Shown here one piece after another: positions 1 to 11,147 of a stretch of 64,000 nucleotides of DNA (the stretch's first letter is position 1; every line of letters begins with the position of its first letter). The stretch lies in assembly GCA_027475525.1 (NCBI GenBank), contig JAMWFC010000073.1:955791-1019790 (forward strand), read 5' to 3'. Source of the stretch: Macrolepiota albuminosa. Its lineage: Eukaryota; Basidiomycota; Agaricomycetes; Agaricales; Agaricaceae. The notes below the pieces were generated by a model, which ran no database searches, was not told the DNA's origin, and worked only from the letters and a program-made list of their open reading frames with translations. The translations under genes and the position numbers were made by a program.

Positions 1-256
1 TCGGAGCAGTTGGAGCAGTTGGAGCCATAGTCAAGATCAAGGAGAAGAAAGATAAGACAGTAAGTATCCAGAACAACACATGTCCTCAGGGCAATTGGTA
101 CACGATGCGGCGTGCTTGGTAATCAGACAATATCAGAGCAGCAGCCCACCAATATCGGACGGTCAGTCCGCAGAGAGAAAAAAAAAAATCAAGGTCTGGT
201 TGTCAAGTCATACTTCAGTATACGGAGCAGCACTCTCCCTTAACCTGTTACAACCT

Positions 257-435
257 AGAACCTAGAACATACACGAGTAAGTATGTGTAACCTCAGTCTT
301 TGTGTATTCAACTCAGTTAAACCTACCTAGAACATACACGAGCAAGTATGTGTAACTAGGGTAGGTGTAAGTATGTAGTTCATCAATATAAGTGTGTCAT
401 TGCTCACCCTCAGTCTTCGTGTATTCGACTGAGGG
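257..435. repeat. short interleaved direct repeats
   Basis: A word of about 32 bp beginning ACCTAGAACATACACGAG occurs at about 257-288 and again at about 326-356. A second word beginning CCTCAGTCTTTGTGTATTC occurs at about 290-316 and again at about 410-435. The two are interleaved, so this looks like a rearranged duplication of one ancestral segment, possibly remains of an LTR. No coding sequence is involved. Confidence 0.6.
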
Positions 436-560
436 TGCGTATGGAACCGGTACAGTATATATATATGTGAGACAAGAGTAAAGTTAATTAGTAGATATAT
501 GAGAGGGTCATCATAATTCAGGGCACTTACGGTGGTCGCCATCCAACAAGAAGCGTCCAA

Positions 561-715
561 CCTGGCATAGGGAATCCCTAGACTTGTTCTCTTTGGATCT
601 TCCTCTGCCAGGTAAGTAGCTACATTGATATTGTCAGTATATATTCTAATACACTTTGGATCTCCCTCTGCCAGCTGTGTGACTGAGCCACAGCCTCTAG
701 AGGTCGCCCTTCCAG
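561..715. repeat. left arm of a 20-kb-spaced inverted repeat
   Basis: This segment is present in reverse complement at about 21105-21245 with only scattered differences. Both arms contain the same internal duplication, the word CTTTGGATCTCCCTCTGCCAG occurring twice (once with a T/C change in this arm). The two arms bracket the stack of gypsy and Helitron relics between them. It could be a dispersed short repeat in opposite orientations or the ends of a composite insertion; sequence alone does not decide. Confidence 0.75.
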
Positions 716-1263
716 ATGGATCATTATGCACAGGAGAGTGCAAAACAAAGAGCTGCCCTTCTTGAAAAAGAAACTAGGTACATTTCTGATGCATTCAGCA
801 TTGTGATCTACTAAAATCACACTATTGAATGCTAGAACTTCTTCTTTGGTGCAGGGCTGAGTCTCCAGTTCTACTGGTTGCTACTGACCAGCACTCTTTT
901 TATTAAGTGAGAAGCTCATACAGTCACATGGGCACCCTACAATAGCAAGATGTACCTACCAAGTTGCATTTCAAAGATTCTCCTAAAACCCTTGGAAGCT
1001 ATGCTAGCTCCCATACACTAGTCAATTAGTTTATGCTGCTTTGTCAGCATTAAGCAGGATACCTCCTGCTCAATAAGTTTAAGTAAGTGACCTTTAATTG
1101 TTATCTCACTGCCCGAGACAGAACAATGTTTTAAATCCTCAGAGAAGTCCAATACAAAATTACTATATCCTTTGCAAGCACAGAAGAGCATAAGCAAGTT
1201 CCTACTTTAATAAGTTTTTATATAACATTGCTTGAACAAACAATAAGTATTAATATTTTTCAT

Positions 1264-1417
1264 TTCACATGTTGCTGCTTTGCAGACAAATTTAGCTTTC
1301 AGCCTGCTATTTATAAACAAGAGCTTTTAATTAAATATTTTTCACATGTTGCTGCTTTGCAGACAAATTTAGCTTTCAGCCTGCTATTTATAAACAAGAG
1401 CTTTTAATTAAATATTA
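1264..1417. repeat. 77-bp tandem duplication (two copies)
   Basis: The unit beginning TTCACATGTTGCTGCTTTGC at 1264 repeats at 1341, giving two adjacent 77-bp copies that look identical apart from the last bases. It is non-coding and AT-rich. Another tandem duplication of exactly 77 bp lies in the protease region of the gypsy relic (3783-3936), with unrelated sequence. Confidence 0.85.
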
Positions 1418-2087
1418 AAAAAAAATCCTATAATTTTTTTATCACTATGTTTAAAAATTTAATTCAGTTATTGCATAGCAACTAAAGCACTATTAGTAAT
1501 AGAATTTATATGTCAGAGATTATAATTAGTAATTGTCATGATGATCATATAGCTACTGATTTGACTTGTCATGATCAGATCAGTAATTTCATCACCTTTT
1601 TTGATCAGTAAGATCACTGATCTTATTATGCTGCTTATAACAGGCCTAAATTATTTGCAACCAATTCTATAGCTTTTTGTGCTTTGCTTTTGCATGATTT
1701 GCATGTAATGTGCACAAAAAAATTTGCAGAAAAAGCTTTGGTTTACATATATAGAGTTTGTTATTTGCACAAATATGCATGCAAAGAGTTTGGAAATGTT
1801 GGTCTTAGAAGCTGTCTGTTGAAGTTGGTTATAGTAAGAAAAGCTTGAATTTGTTATTTGCATGCATCATATGCAAAGAAGTTTGTTGAAAAAATACATA
1901 GAGATCTAAGTAGGAACATTGTTTTAGAAGCTGTTTATTAAAGTAAGTCATAAGGTTTGTTACTTGCAAAATTTTATAAATTTAATTTTATTTGTCAAAA
2001 CTTTAGCTATAGCTATCACAACCCCTCCTACCCAGAACCACCCCAGGACACCCTCGGAGCTCCACCTGGGGCCACTCCACTGACCAC

Positions 2088-2960
2088 ATGACACAACTCC
2101 CACCTCCAGGGCCACCCTCACCACCATCAAACCCCTCACACCGCACCCTCACTCGTGATGCCCTTGCCTGTGAAGGGTGTCTGGATATCCAAAAACCCAA
2201 TGCATTCATGGGCTGGGACCCCCAAAAATGGCATACCTTCCTCACTCAATGTTTTAACATGTTTCAGGTTGACAGCTCCCAGATGGCCTTTGCCACCTTG
2301 TACCTCCAGGAGATCACCTTTGATCACTACACGGCCCTCATCCAGTTTGACTCCAACAACCTGGTGCTCTCCTGCTAGCAAGCCTTTGTTGACAAGTTCT
2401 CCAGGAAGTTTGGGATCTATGACACCATTGCCAAGGGCAAGAACAACCTCTTCAACCTCCAGATGTGTTCTGAGGAACGCTTCACTCAATGCTAACCCTA
2501 GCAGCGGTGCTCGCCCCCAGGCCCAACTTAACACTGCCGTGGCCGCCAACAACCTGGGTAATGTGCCAAGCCCGGAGGAATCCCCAGAAGACCCTGAAGA
2601 CCCCAACTTCACCAACAAATGGGGTAACCAGCTTCAGAAGAAGGGATGATCCTGGATCGAAGTTCCGAAGGATGTACAGGAACAACGGAGAAGAGAAGGT
2701 GTTTGCATACTGTAACTGGAGGTTACGAGCTAGAACTATCTTGTGTGTATCACCCAGTGCTGAATCAGACTGCAGTATCAGATTTGACTAGAACTAGAGT
2801 GAATACAAGATGTTGTCTTACATAATACTCTATTGAATGCTTATAGCATCGTTGACGCTAGTAACAAGTGTGACTCCATTATACATATTATGTGGTGAGA
2901 AAGACCATTTCATCTCTGAGTGCCTCCAACGACAGGTTGTGGGATGCGCCACCTAGACCT
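2088..2960 (+). pseudogene. gypsy gag relic with decayed zinc knuckle
   Basis: Gag would form the virus-like particle and bind element RNA. Translation across 2140-2500 gives a capsid-like helical region (WHTFLTQCFNMF followed by an FVDKFSRKFG motif), interrupted by a TAG at 2376. Near 2880-2930 the frame reads YILCGEKDHFISEC, a CCHC knuckle whose first Cys appears to be replaced by Tyr. The reading frame changes more than once between these blocks. The capsid-like order and zinc knuckle support gag; the copy is non-functional. Confidence 0.7.
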
Positions 2961-3579
2961 TCAAAGGGAAAGATGCCACCTACAAATATTTGGAAAACAA
3001 TCTGGCAATTTAAACCCGGAAGATGCACTAAATTGTGGAATCAACCCCCAACATCTTCTCTGCCCCAGTCTCTCATCTTTGCTTACAGGACACTCTCACG
3101 GCTTACCTACCCTCCCACTCCTCGCACTCTCTCCTCAAAACCCACCTCACCTCCTCTGGAATCCCCCTCAACACCCTTGTTGACAGTGGTGCCATGGACA
3201 ACTTCATTGACAAAGCATAGTCTACCTCTGCTCCGGAACCCGCTCAACAACTTCCGGTCCCAGTATGACTCTGCCTCTTCAATGGAGACACTTCTATGGC
3301 AGAAGATATCACCCATTTTGTGTGTATGCCCGTTATCTTGATAACCAAACTCCACCCCTCTGCACCCTTGGTCTTAGGGCTTCTGTGGCTCCAAGACACC
3401 AACCCCCACATTGACTGGTGACATCTCATCCTTTGCCTGACCTGGAAATCCATGCCTGACAACCAGCAACTCCCCTTCAACATCCTCCACTCCCCAGGCC
3501 CCAACCCAACTTCAAAGGACCTCCTGGATGGGCCCCCACCATCCCCCAGACTCCCCAATCCTTTGTCATCAATGCCAGG

Positions 3580-4010
3580 TTGGACGGTGCCCTGGGACCA
3601 ATATCAGCCCTCATTGACAGCAGAGCTACCAGAGTTTTCATCAGTGATGCCCTCAATCTTCTCCACAACCTCCTTGACCAACCTCTCTGCCTGCAACAGC
3701 TCAACAGCGCCCCCTCCTCCTCTGGCCCCATCCAGAGGTCTCACTTGGGACACGTGACCCTGGACAACGGCTTTGAGTTCACCTCTGACTTTCTGGTCAT
3801 GCAACTTCATGGATCAACTCCAATGGTGCTGGGACTACCCTGGCTATGTAACACAAACCCTCTGACTTTCTGGTCATGCAACTTCATGGATCAACTCCAA
3901 TGGTGCTGGGACTACCCTGGCTATGTAACACAAACCCAACATCAATTGGAGAACACTTACCATGATGTGCCTGGGACCCAAGGACCAGCCCACAACCACC
4001 ATGCACCTCT
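3580..4010 (+). pseudogene. gypsy protease relic, frameshifted by a 77-bp duplication
   Basis: The frame shows LIDSRATRVFIS, where functional family members have D-S-G-A-T (the catalytic Asp is kept, the Gly is replaced by Arg), followed by a hydrophobic VLGLPWL motif typical of the second half of retropepsins. Immediately after it, 77 bp are duplicated in tandem (3783-3859 and 3860-3936). Because 77 is not a multiple of 3, the second copy throws the frame; the expected NINWRTLTM continuation, similar to the NPxIDW motif of the family, resumes in another frame. The protease is dead. Confidence 0.75.
3783..3936 (+). repeat. 77-bp tandem duplication inside the protease
   Basis: The unit starting CTCTGACTTTCTGGTCATGC at 3783 recurs at 3860 with no visible difference. 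The near-perfect identity of the two copies, inside otherwise strongly decayed sequence, implies that the duplication is much younger than the insertion itself. Confidence 0.9.
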
Positions 4011-4485
4011 GGGCCCTAGGGAGCAATCTGATGCCCAACATCCCCAGGGCTGCAGCCTTGCCTCTCACCCAAATGCCCTCCATCATGTCCCCGACGCCCA
4101 TCCAAACCCACAAGGCCCCTGATTGACCTCCAAACATTCCTCAGAACAGGTACAAAGGGCTGAACTACCTGGGCCAGTCTCAGACACATGTCAAACCTGC
4201 TCTGATCTGTGAATGCACAACCCCAATTGACCCAAATGCACTCAACATTAGGATTATTGGAGCCGCCCCCTTTGCCTGCCTTGTGCAGGACGGAACCTCT
4301 GTGTTTCAACTACATACCTTGCCATCTCTCCTGGAAGAACACCTATGAGGAGATGCTATTCCCCCAGAGAAGAAAACCAAGGAGCAGATCCTCCGAGAAG
4401 TAGTTCCCCCAGAGTACCATGAGTTCGCTGATGTATTCTCTGAAGGAGACATTAAGGAGATTCTCCCTCACCACCCTATGACTAT

Positions 4486-5760
4486 ATGATCAATCTTGAG
4501 GAAGGAACCACCCCTCCTTTTGGCAAGGTATACAATATGTCAGAAGTCAAACTCCGGGCCCTCAAGGACTATTTTGATGAAATGCTTGGAAAGAGATTCA
4601 TCCAACCCTCCACCTCTGCCACTGGAGCTCTGGTCCTATTTGCTGAGAAGAAGGACAGCTCACTCTGACTCTGCGTCAACTACCGGGGACTCAATAAGAT
4701 CACCAAGAAGAACTGCTACCTGCTTCTGCTCATTGGCAATCTGGTCGATCAACTCCGCAGCACCAAGGTTTACACAAAAATCAACCTCCACTCTGGTTAC
4801 AACAACATCCACATTGCCCTGGGATATGAGTGGAAAACCATGTTCCACACATGGTATAGTCTGTTTGAGTATTTTGTAATGCCCTTCAGAATGACTCACT
4901 CCCCCGCCACATTCCAATACTTCATGAACAACATCTTCCACAATATGAGCAATGTCTTTGTGATTGTCTACGTGGACGACATCCTCATCTACTCCGACTC
5001 AAAGGAGAACCACCAGAAGCATGTCCGACAAGTCCTTGAGTGCCTCCAGGAGCACAATCTCCACGCCAAGCCCGAGAAGTGTTCATTCTACATGGAAGAG
5101 GTTGAGTATCTCAGCGTCATAGTATCTCCAAATGGTGTTTGCATGGACCTCCACAAGGTCAAGGCCATTGTCAACTGGCCACAACCCCGGAATGTCAAGA
5201 AAGTACAATCCTTCTTGGGTTTTGCTAACTTCTACCAGAGGTTTATAGACAACTACTCCAGTATCACAAAACCCCTCAGCCAGCTCACACGCAAGGACGT
5301 TGCATGGAACTGGGACAGTAAGTGCCAGAGCATCTTTAACTTGCTCAAGAAGGCTTTTACAGCTGCCCCCGTCCTCTGGCTTTACAACCCTGCCCTCCTG
5401 ATCATACTGGAATGTGACACCTCTGACTATGCCATTGCTGGAATCTTCTCGCAGATGGGATCTGACTTGGCCAGTTGCCTTCTATATCCAGTCTATAATT
5501 GACACCAAGCTCAACTATGACATTTACAATAAAGAACTCCATGCCATTGTTGAAGCCTTTAAACAGTGGCAAGCCTACCTCAAAGAAGCCCAGCACCAGA
5601 TCCAGGTCTACTCAGATCACAACAACCTGCAGTACTTCACCACAACCAAGCAACTCAGTTGACAACAGGCCCAATGGTCCAAGATCCTCTCAGAGTATGA
5701 CTTCACAATCCAGTACCACCTGGAACAACTCAGAGCTAAATCTGATGCCCTCACCTAGCG
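4486..5760 (+). pseudogene. gypsy reverse transcriptase and RNase H relic
   Basis: This part of pol copies element RNA into DNA. From about 4840 one frame is open for 220 codons and contains the RT catalytic box YVDDILIYSD and the following LHAKPEKCSFYMEEVEYL region, then the connection region (NWPQPRNVKKVQSFLGFANFYQRFI). RNase H motifs follow in a shifted frame: ILECDTSDYAIAG, then ELHAIVEAFKQWQAYL and VYSDHNNLQYF. The RT start near 4486 (EEGTTPPFGKVYNMS) is in yet another frame. At least three frame changes or stops make this a pseudogene; the catalytic residues themselves are preserved. Confidence 0.88.
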
Positions 5761-5879
5761 ACCAGACGTCTACCCCAAGAAGTCGTTTGAGGCAGAGCGC
5801 AATGCGTTCAATCATCACGTAGTGATCCCTCCCAAACATTTAAATATCATGCTGATTCTAAACAACAAAGAGACCCTAA

Positions 5880-6907
5880 GCCGGATTCACCATGCTCCAC
5901 AAGACAAGTACTTCACCAATCACAATCTCCGCAGCCCTCCCAATGGAACCAACCTGGACCCCGTCTCCCTGTCCCCCAATGAAATGCTGCTCTTCTGAGA
6001 CGGCCACATCTACATCTTGGATCATGCCTGACTTTGCTATGACATTCTCTGCCAACACCATGACCACAAGCTCTGGGGACACCCTGGGATACATAAGACC
6101 CTCCAGCTTGTCTCCCAGACTTACTTTTGGCCAGGATTGAAGAAGAATGTGACCTGCTACATTCAATTGTGCAAACCCTGCCTCTGGGCCAAGGTCCTCT
6201 GGCACCAACCCTATGGACTCCTGAAACCTCTGCCAGTTGGACAACGCCCCTGGTCTTCCATCTCCTTGGATCACATTGTCAAACTCCCGGAATCTGAAGA
6301 GTTCAATGCCATTCTCGTTGTTGTGTGTAGGCTGACTAGACAGGGCATCTTCCTACCCTGCCACACCACAGACACTGCCCTAGACTTTGCCTGGCTATTC
6401 CTTGAGCACATCTTTGCCAAGCATGGACTCCCAGACAACATCATCTCTGACCATGGCCTGCTCTTCATTTCCAAGTTCTGGACCTCCCTATGTATGGCCC
6501 TCGAAGTGAAAACTAACCTCTCTACTGCCTACCACCCTGAAACCAATGGCCAGACTGAAAGGGTCAACCAGTCTCTCAAACAGTACCTCCAGTTGTACGT
6601 CAACTACTTGCAGGACGACTGGCATGCCAAGCTCCCCCTGGCCAAATTTACCTACAACAACATGCTGCACTCCACCACCAGGGTATTCCCCTTCTTTGCC
6701 AACAAGGGATACTATCCCCAACTGACCCTCTCACTCCAGGACATCCCATTGCATGCTGCCCATGAGGTTGCCCAGGATCTCCAGTCCTTTCACAAGTTCC
6801 TCTGGAAAGAGATTGACACCACAAACCAGGCCTATGCAAAATACACCAACCAAAAGTGGGAAAACACTCCCAACTGGGCCCCCAGAACAAAGGTATGGTT
6901 AGATTGA
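5880..6907 (+). pseudogene. gypsy integrase relic
   Basis: Integrase inserts the cDNA into the genome. The frame from 6137 is open for 256 codons and shows the zinc-binding region end (CYIQLCKPCLWAK) and the DDE core: Asp in SISLDHI, Asp in IISDHG and Glu in PETNGQTERVNQS. The upstream His part is in another frame (5876-6130, with HHEHKLWGHPG-like sequence). It stops at 6907 just before the linker to the chromodomain. All three catalytic acidic residues remain, but the copy is cut off from RT by stops. Confidence 0.85.
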
Positions 6908-7099
6908 AGCCACCTTCACACTTACCAACCCTTCCCAAAACTTGATCATAAGCGCCTCGGTCCGTTCAAGATCTTGAAAAAGGTCTCATCCCATGTCTAC
7001 AAGATTGAGCTCCCCCCAGGACTTAAAGGCCTGCACCCAGTCTTTTATGTCTGCCTCCTGGAATGACATTCCCTAGACCCCTTTCCCAAATGACACTCC

Positions 7100-7310
7100 A
7101 AACGCCCTTCCCCAGTCGAGGTTAAGAATGAATACCACTACAAGGTCAAAGATATCCTCGACTCCTGAGACATTTGCAGATGACTCCACTTCCTTATACA
7201 ATGGAAGGGATATGGCTCAGAGGACAACACTTGGGAGCCGTGCCAAAACCTCAAAGGCACCCTCAACAAACTCCAGGACTTTCAGCAACAGCATCTGGGA
7301 AATGACCCTC
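7100..7310 (+). pseudogene. chromodomain relic at the gypsy pol C-terminus
   Basis: In frame with a GPFKILKKV...YKIELPPGLKGLHPVF module (about 6955-7060) the sequence reads VKNEYHYKVKDILDS, then after stops LHFLIQWKGYGSEDNTWEP. The aromatic and W-K-GY...TWEP pattern is that of chromodomains at the integrase C-terminus of chromoviruses, which target insertion to marked chromatin. Several in-frame stops show decay. Confidence 0.8.
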
Positions 7311-7370
7311 CCAGGTGCAGGACTTACAGATGGCAGTAGTGGGCATAACCTCCACCTCTGGGCTTAATAG

Positions 7371-7564
7371 GGATTCAACTTCCGTATATATCTTCTATTC
7401 TCCCTCTCTATACTTTACCCTCCTAATACTTTTAACAAGACCAACCATTATGCCTAGGCAAGGTACCAATTCCCAGCTTCTCGCTGTATTTCTTACAACT
7501 GCTCTTCTGAGAAACCAAGTATATAAACTGTTTATAGTTGCACTATTTTACAGTACAGGGCACA
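7371..7564. other. short AT-rich gap after the gypsy relic
   Basis: No ORF is supported. There is a pyrimidine-rich stretch (7395-7435) and a TATATAAACTG word near 7520. It may be part of a degenerate LTR or the 3' untranslated region of the gypsy relic. Confidence 0.4.
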
Positions 7565-10500
7565 TGACACGACTACCAAGAAAATCTGGAGGCCTGCTAG
7601 TGAGGGGTCTCTGGGGCCCTCCTCCCCCTCTTTTCCCCCACCAGAACTTGTTGGCCAACCTTGGGGCTCCTCCCTCTCCAGCTCCCCCAGAACACGCTCT
7701 TGCGACACCTCCTCCAGCAACTGGTCTCAGGTTGGGAGCAGCTCACTCTCATCCAGGACCCTCTTGAACCAGGTTTCCGGTGCTGGGACGTTCCTCTGCT
7801 GATGCGCCAACACCAGCCTTCCCAATAGGTCCATCCCATGCTCCATCCTGGAAGTCATTAGTTTGGGCTGCTGTCCCTCCTGCAACAAGGCTAGCGCTGC
7901 AGCTGCCCCATCCAGGAGCAGGCAATGCTCCTGGGCCCAGCCTGAGGAATTAGTATGGAGACTCAGGGAAACGTTGGGGGCACTCACTTAAGGCGGCCAT
8001 CCGGGTGACGACCACATCCCACAAGTTCTCTTGGAAGGCCCAGGGAAAGGACTGGGCAACACCTGCTGCTTCTCCTTGTCAACATGACCCTTCCTGCTCA
8101 TCCTGGCCCAGGTTGCCCGATGCATGACCAAGACCACAGGCCAACCCCGACTCCTCACCCCAGCTGCCTCCCTCACCCAGGACCCCCTCGTAAATGCCAC
8201 CAGTGGGGCCCCACTCTTTCCAGACCCCCCCAATACCCCCACCTGCGGCTTGACCACTCAGTCCCTCTCCTCTACCCCCATCCTGCGAGTCACTCCTCCC
8301 AACGGCCACCTCTGCTCCTGTGTCATCTAACACGCCCTTCACAATGCTGAGACAGAACATTGCTTGTGATTGAGGCAACACACCTCACACACCGAGAAGT
8401 CTCTTCAGGATGATGGGCTGGGGGCCTCAAAAAGGCATGGCACCAGCCAACGGGCACAGTGCACACACTGGATCAATGTTAGTAGCAACCATGAGGTATG
8501 ATGTCACTTACTGGCCTGTTACTGTCACACTATGAGTGGGTGGACAGCCCCCAGGGCTTTTCAAGGGCCTGCTTGAACAACGCCTGCAACATGACTGCCC
8601 ACGGAATACGCAGGTCTCCAGAACCATTGATACGGTGCCCAGGGCCATTCTCAACCAACAAAAACATGGGTCAGCCAGGCGAGGATGAGGTAAAGAGGGG
8701 GGCGAGGGGGCTGAACAGTTATTCACGCAATAGTGGGCATGGGACAACTGGGACCTGCCTGGGGGGCAGGCTTGGGAACCAATATCAGAAGACTGGCCAG
8801 GTCTGAGATGGCTGGGTCCCACCTCCAGGGCAGGTGCATTTTGTTGTTTTAAAAAGAGGGGTTGATCAGGCCAAGCAAAGAGCATGTGAATGCACCTATA
8901 TTGCTGAATGAGCGCCGCTATACGCTCCCAATCCAGGCGGTGCCAATACTGGGTGTCCTGGGCCTATCCTCAGGGTGGAGGCAGTTGGGGGGGGTTTGGG
9001 GGCACCAGATTAGCTTGTGGGGTTGGGCTGGGTGCTGGGCCAGGTGCTGGGTTCTGCGAGGGGCATTTGACTTGGGAGGGTCAAGCTTGCATCAGAGGGT
9101 GTGGGGGGTTTTGCAGATCGAAGTGGGGCAGGGGGTTGCAATAGAAGGCTGGTTCTGGCAGGGCCAGAGTGGTCAGAGGGGGTGGGGCCAGGATTGCTCT
9201 GGGTGCGGGGCATCATTTGTTGTAAGTGAGTTTGTTGATGTAGCACAACGTGTTGTCTGTACTGGGGGTGTTGATCTGGGGCATTCTAGAGGTGGCTGTT
9301 AGTGAGGGTTGGGTGTTGTCCATTTGCAGGAGTGGTCCTAGGGGCCTCCAGAGTTGCCCCCAGGTCTCGAAGGTACTAGAAACAGAGTTAGCCCTATGGC
9401 GGGTTGACAAGCCTACCATGTGGGCAGCAGGCTGATTGAATAGCCCACCCATTAGATTAAGGGACCGCAGTATGGCCGAGGTGTTTTGTCGCTCTTTCTG
9501 TTGTTGTTGCTCTGGTGTCAGGGCTGTGAGGGCAGCCGGGGTTGGTTCTGGGGGTTCTTGCCAGATATGAATTGAGCGTCCCAGATCTGTGGGGTTGTTG
9601 AGAGGTCAGGAGGAGGGGGATGCATGGACTTTGTTGAGCAATTGCTGCAGTTCTTTGCGGAGCATTGTGTTGCGTCTATACTTTACCATAGTCTGCTCTG
9701 GGAGTTTTTCTTACGTGAGGCAATCCCCAAATTCAACCAAGCAATGGGTCCAGTCCTCTGGAGTGCTCTTGAAGTTGTTGTGTCTGAATTCTATGAGTAG
9801 TGCCCTTGTCTGCTGCGCAAAGTCCTCTGGCAAGATCTGGAGTGAGTGAAGCACCTTGTCTTGCTGCTGTTTATACTCCTCAAAATGTTGTTGTCCCATT
9901 GGCAATGGAGGGGTCTGTGTGGGTGGGGCAGTGGCCGAGTAGTGTTGGGGAGGATAGTCATAGTTGGGAGGTCCCCGGGGTTGGGGGGCAGGGCGCTGGT
10001 AACCATAGTAAGGGGTGGGTGCAAAGGGGCCCTCGCTAGAGGGAATTGAGCGAGGTCTACTGAGAACAGGTGGGGTCTCTGGTAGGCCCCTGGGGATGCT
10101 CCAGTACAAGGGGACCTCCACGGGTCATGTCATGGCTAGGTTGAGCAGAGGGGCCCAGCTAGCTGAGGGCCCCAGGTCGTAGAGGGATGGGTCAGGGGCC
10201 CGGTGGCAGTGGAGACATTGGGATTTGTACTGGAGAGGTGGGTAGGTGGGGCAGAGGGTCTGTGCAGAGTAGTGATCAGGGACAGGATGCCCATAAGGGT
10301 TGGTCTGCTAGCCTGTGGGGTAGTAGGTATGAGTATACGTAGCGATCAAGAACAGTGTAAGGAGGGAGTCTTGATATTATGTCAGGTTTTGCTGAGTCAG
10401 GGGCTTTCTGGGAAAGCAATGCCCTTACAAGGCAGACTTGATCTACATGTACTTGGGTGTCTGAAACTCTGGACTGGGCTTCTGGGGTTCAAGATGCAAT

Positions 10501-11131
10501 AGGGGATTCCTGAGATAGGAGACTTAGTCCAGAGATTCGGTGGAAGCGAGGAGTTAACAGGGTTTGAGTTGAGTCGAGAACCAGAGGTTCTAGGACAAGA
10601 CCCAGTTAGTAAAGTTTAGGTTGTGAAGTGTGTACCAGTCTTAGGAGCACATGAACAATTTGAGCATGCCAGTCAAAGTGTACTAATCAGGCATACCAGT
10701 CAGTTAAAAGGTACGCAAGCAAACAAGTGTAATATCAAGACTAGCAAATACAACGGGGAGCTACACTTAAGTACTATGGGGCCAGGTCTGGATCTCTGGG
10801 GTTCCAGAGTGTCTGGGATAAGTTCCAGGGGGCATTGAGTAGTGGGAGGGAGACTGTATACTGGGATTGTGCATGTATGGTGCAGAGGGAGCTATGATGC
10901 ATGATGCATGATGGCCTGGAAGCGGTTGGCATGATCTGGTCATTGATCGGAGTTTGATTGTGGTTGATCCCAGGTCTGTGATGCAGGGTTGCCAGGGATG
11001 CTGGGTGCCAGGTGATGGTGGGCCTTGATGCATGTGATGGTGGTGTCAGTAGTCATGATGGTGGAGTGCGTTTTGTGGGGTCAAATGGAGGGTCCTGGTG
11101 TGGATCCGGAGGGGAGGGGTCGTGACAATTG
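7565..11131 (-). mobile_element. minus-strand-coding proline-rich retroelement segment
   Basis: This 3.5-kb block is richer in G+C than its neighbours and its only protein-like reading is on the minus strand. The plus strand starts TGACACGAC at 7565 and ends GTCGTGACA at 11127, so the block has nearly matching 9-bp inverted ends; TGTCACGAC is a common gypsy LTR start. Just right of it the plus strand resumes with an ORF3 C-terminus. Two readings are possible: a nested insertion, or an inverted internal segment of the same element, since a proline-rich N-terminus is what ORF3 of family B also has. I cannot choose between them. Confidence 0.45.
9600..10121 (-). pseudogene. proline-rich retroelement-type protein fragment
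   Basis: A 136-codon minus-strand frame (10121 to 9711) begins with a Pro/Tyr/Gln-rich stretch (PPNYDYPPQHYSATAPP) and passes into a helical-looking part (DKVLHSLQILPEDFAQQTRALL). After a stop at 9711 the same sense continues with an RKELQQLLNKVH coiled segment to about 9600. The layout of a disordered Pro/Gln-rich head followed by helices resembles the N-terminal half of ORF3 in the intact element, but I see no convincing residue-level match. No function can be assigned. Confidence 0.4.
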
Positions 11132-11147
11132 GTGCAGCCTCTTTGGA

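Larger units (their letters stand above)
1..2010. other. AT-rich repeat-bearing intergenic region
   Basis: No coding region is supported here; the open frames are short and show no recognisable motif. The first 30 bases are a simple GGAGCAGTT-type repeat. The stretch holds partial direct repeats (257-435), one arm of a distant inverted repeat (about 561-715), and a perfect-looking 77-bp tandem duplication (1264-1417), each listed separately. From about 1420 to 2000 the sequence is AT-rich with many TTTGCATGCAAA-like words and no evident gene. I could not find a 5' LTR for the gypsy relic that starts near 2010. Confidence 0.6.
2010..7370 (+). mobile_element. decayed chromodomain Ty3/gypsy LTR retrotransposon
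   Basis: In order along the plus strand are a gag relic, a retroviral-type aspartic protease, reverse transcriptase, RNase H, integrase and a C-terminal chromodomain, the gene order of Ty3/gypsy chromoviruses. The coding sequence is broken by many stops and frame changes, so no complete protein can be made. No flanking LTR pair is visible: upstream is AT-rich repeat and downstream is the minus-strand-coding segment at 7565. It may belong with the family A ORF3 and LTR at 11148-12224 if the intervening segment is a later insertion, but this is inference. Confidence 0.85.

Noticed and set aside
327..743. Minus-strand 138-codon frame as a gene
   Set aside because: No motif, low-complexity surroundings, and the region is a repeat shared with 21.1 kb.
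2136..2618. Minus-strand 160-codon frame opposite the gag relic
   Set aside because: It is the antisense shadow of a coding region with biased base use; the plus strand has capsid-like motifs.
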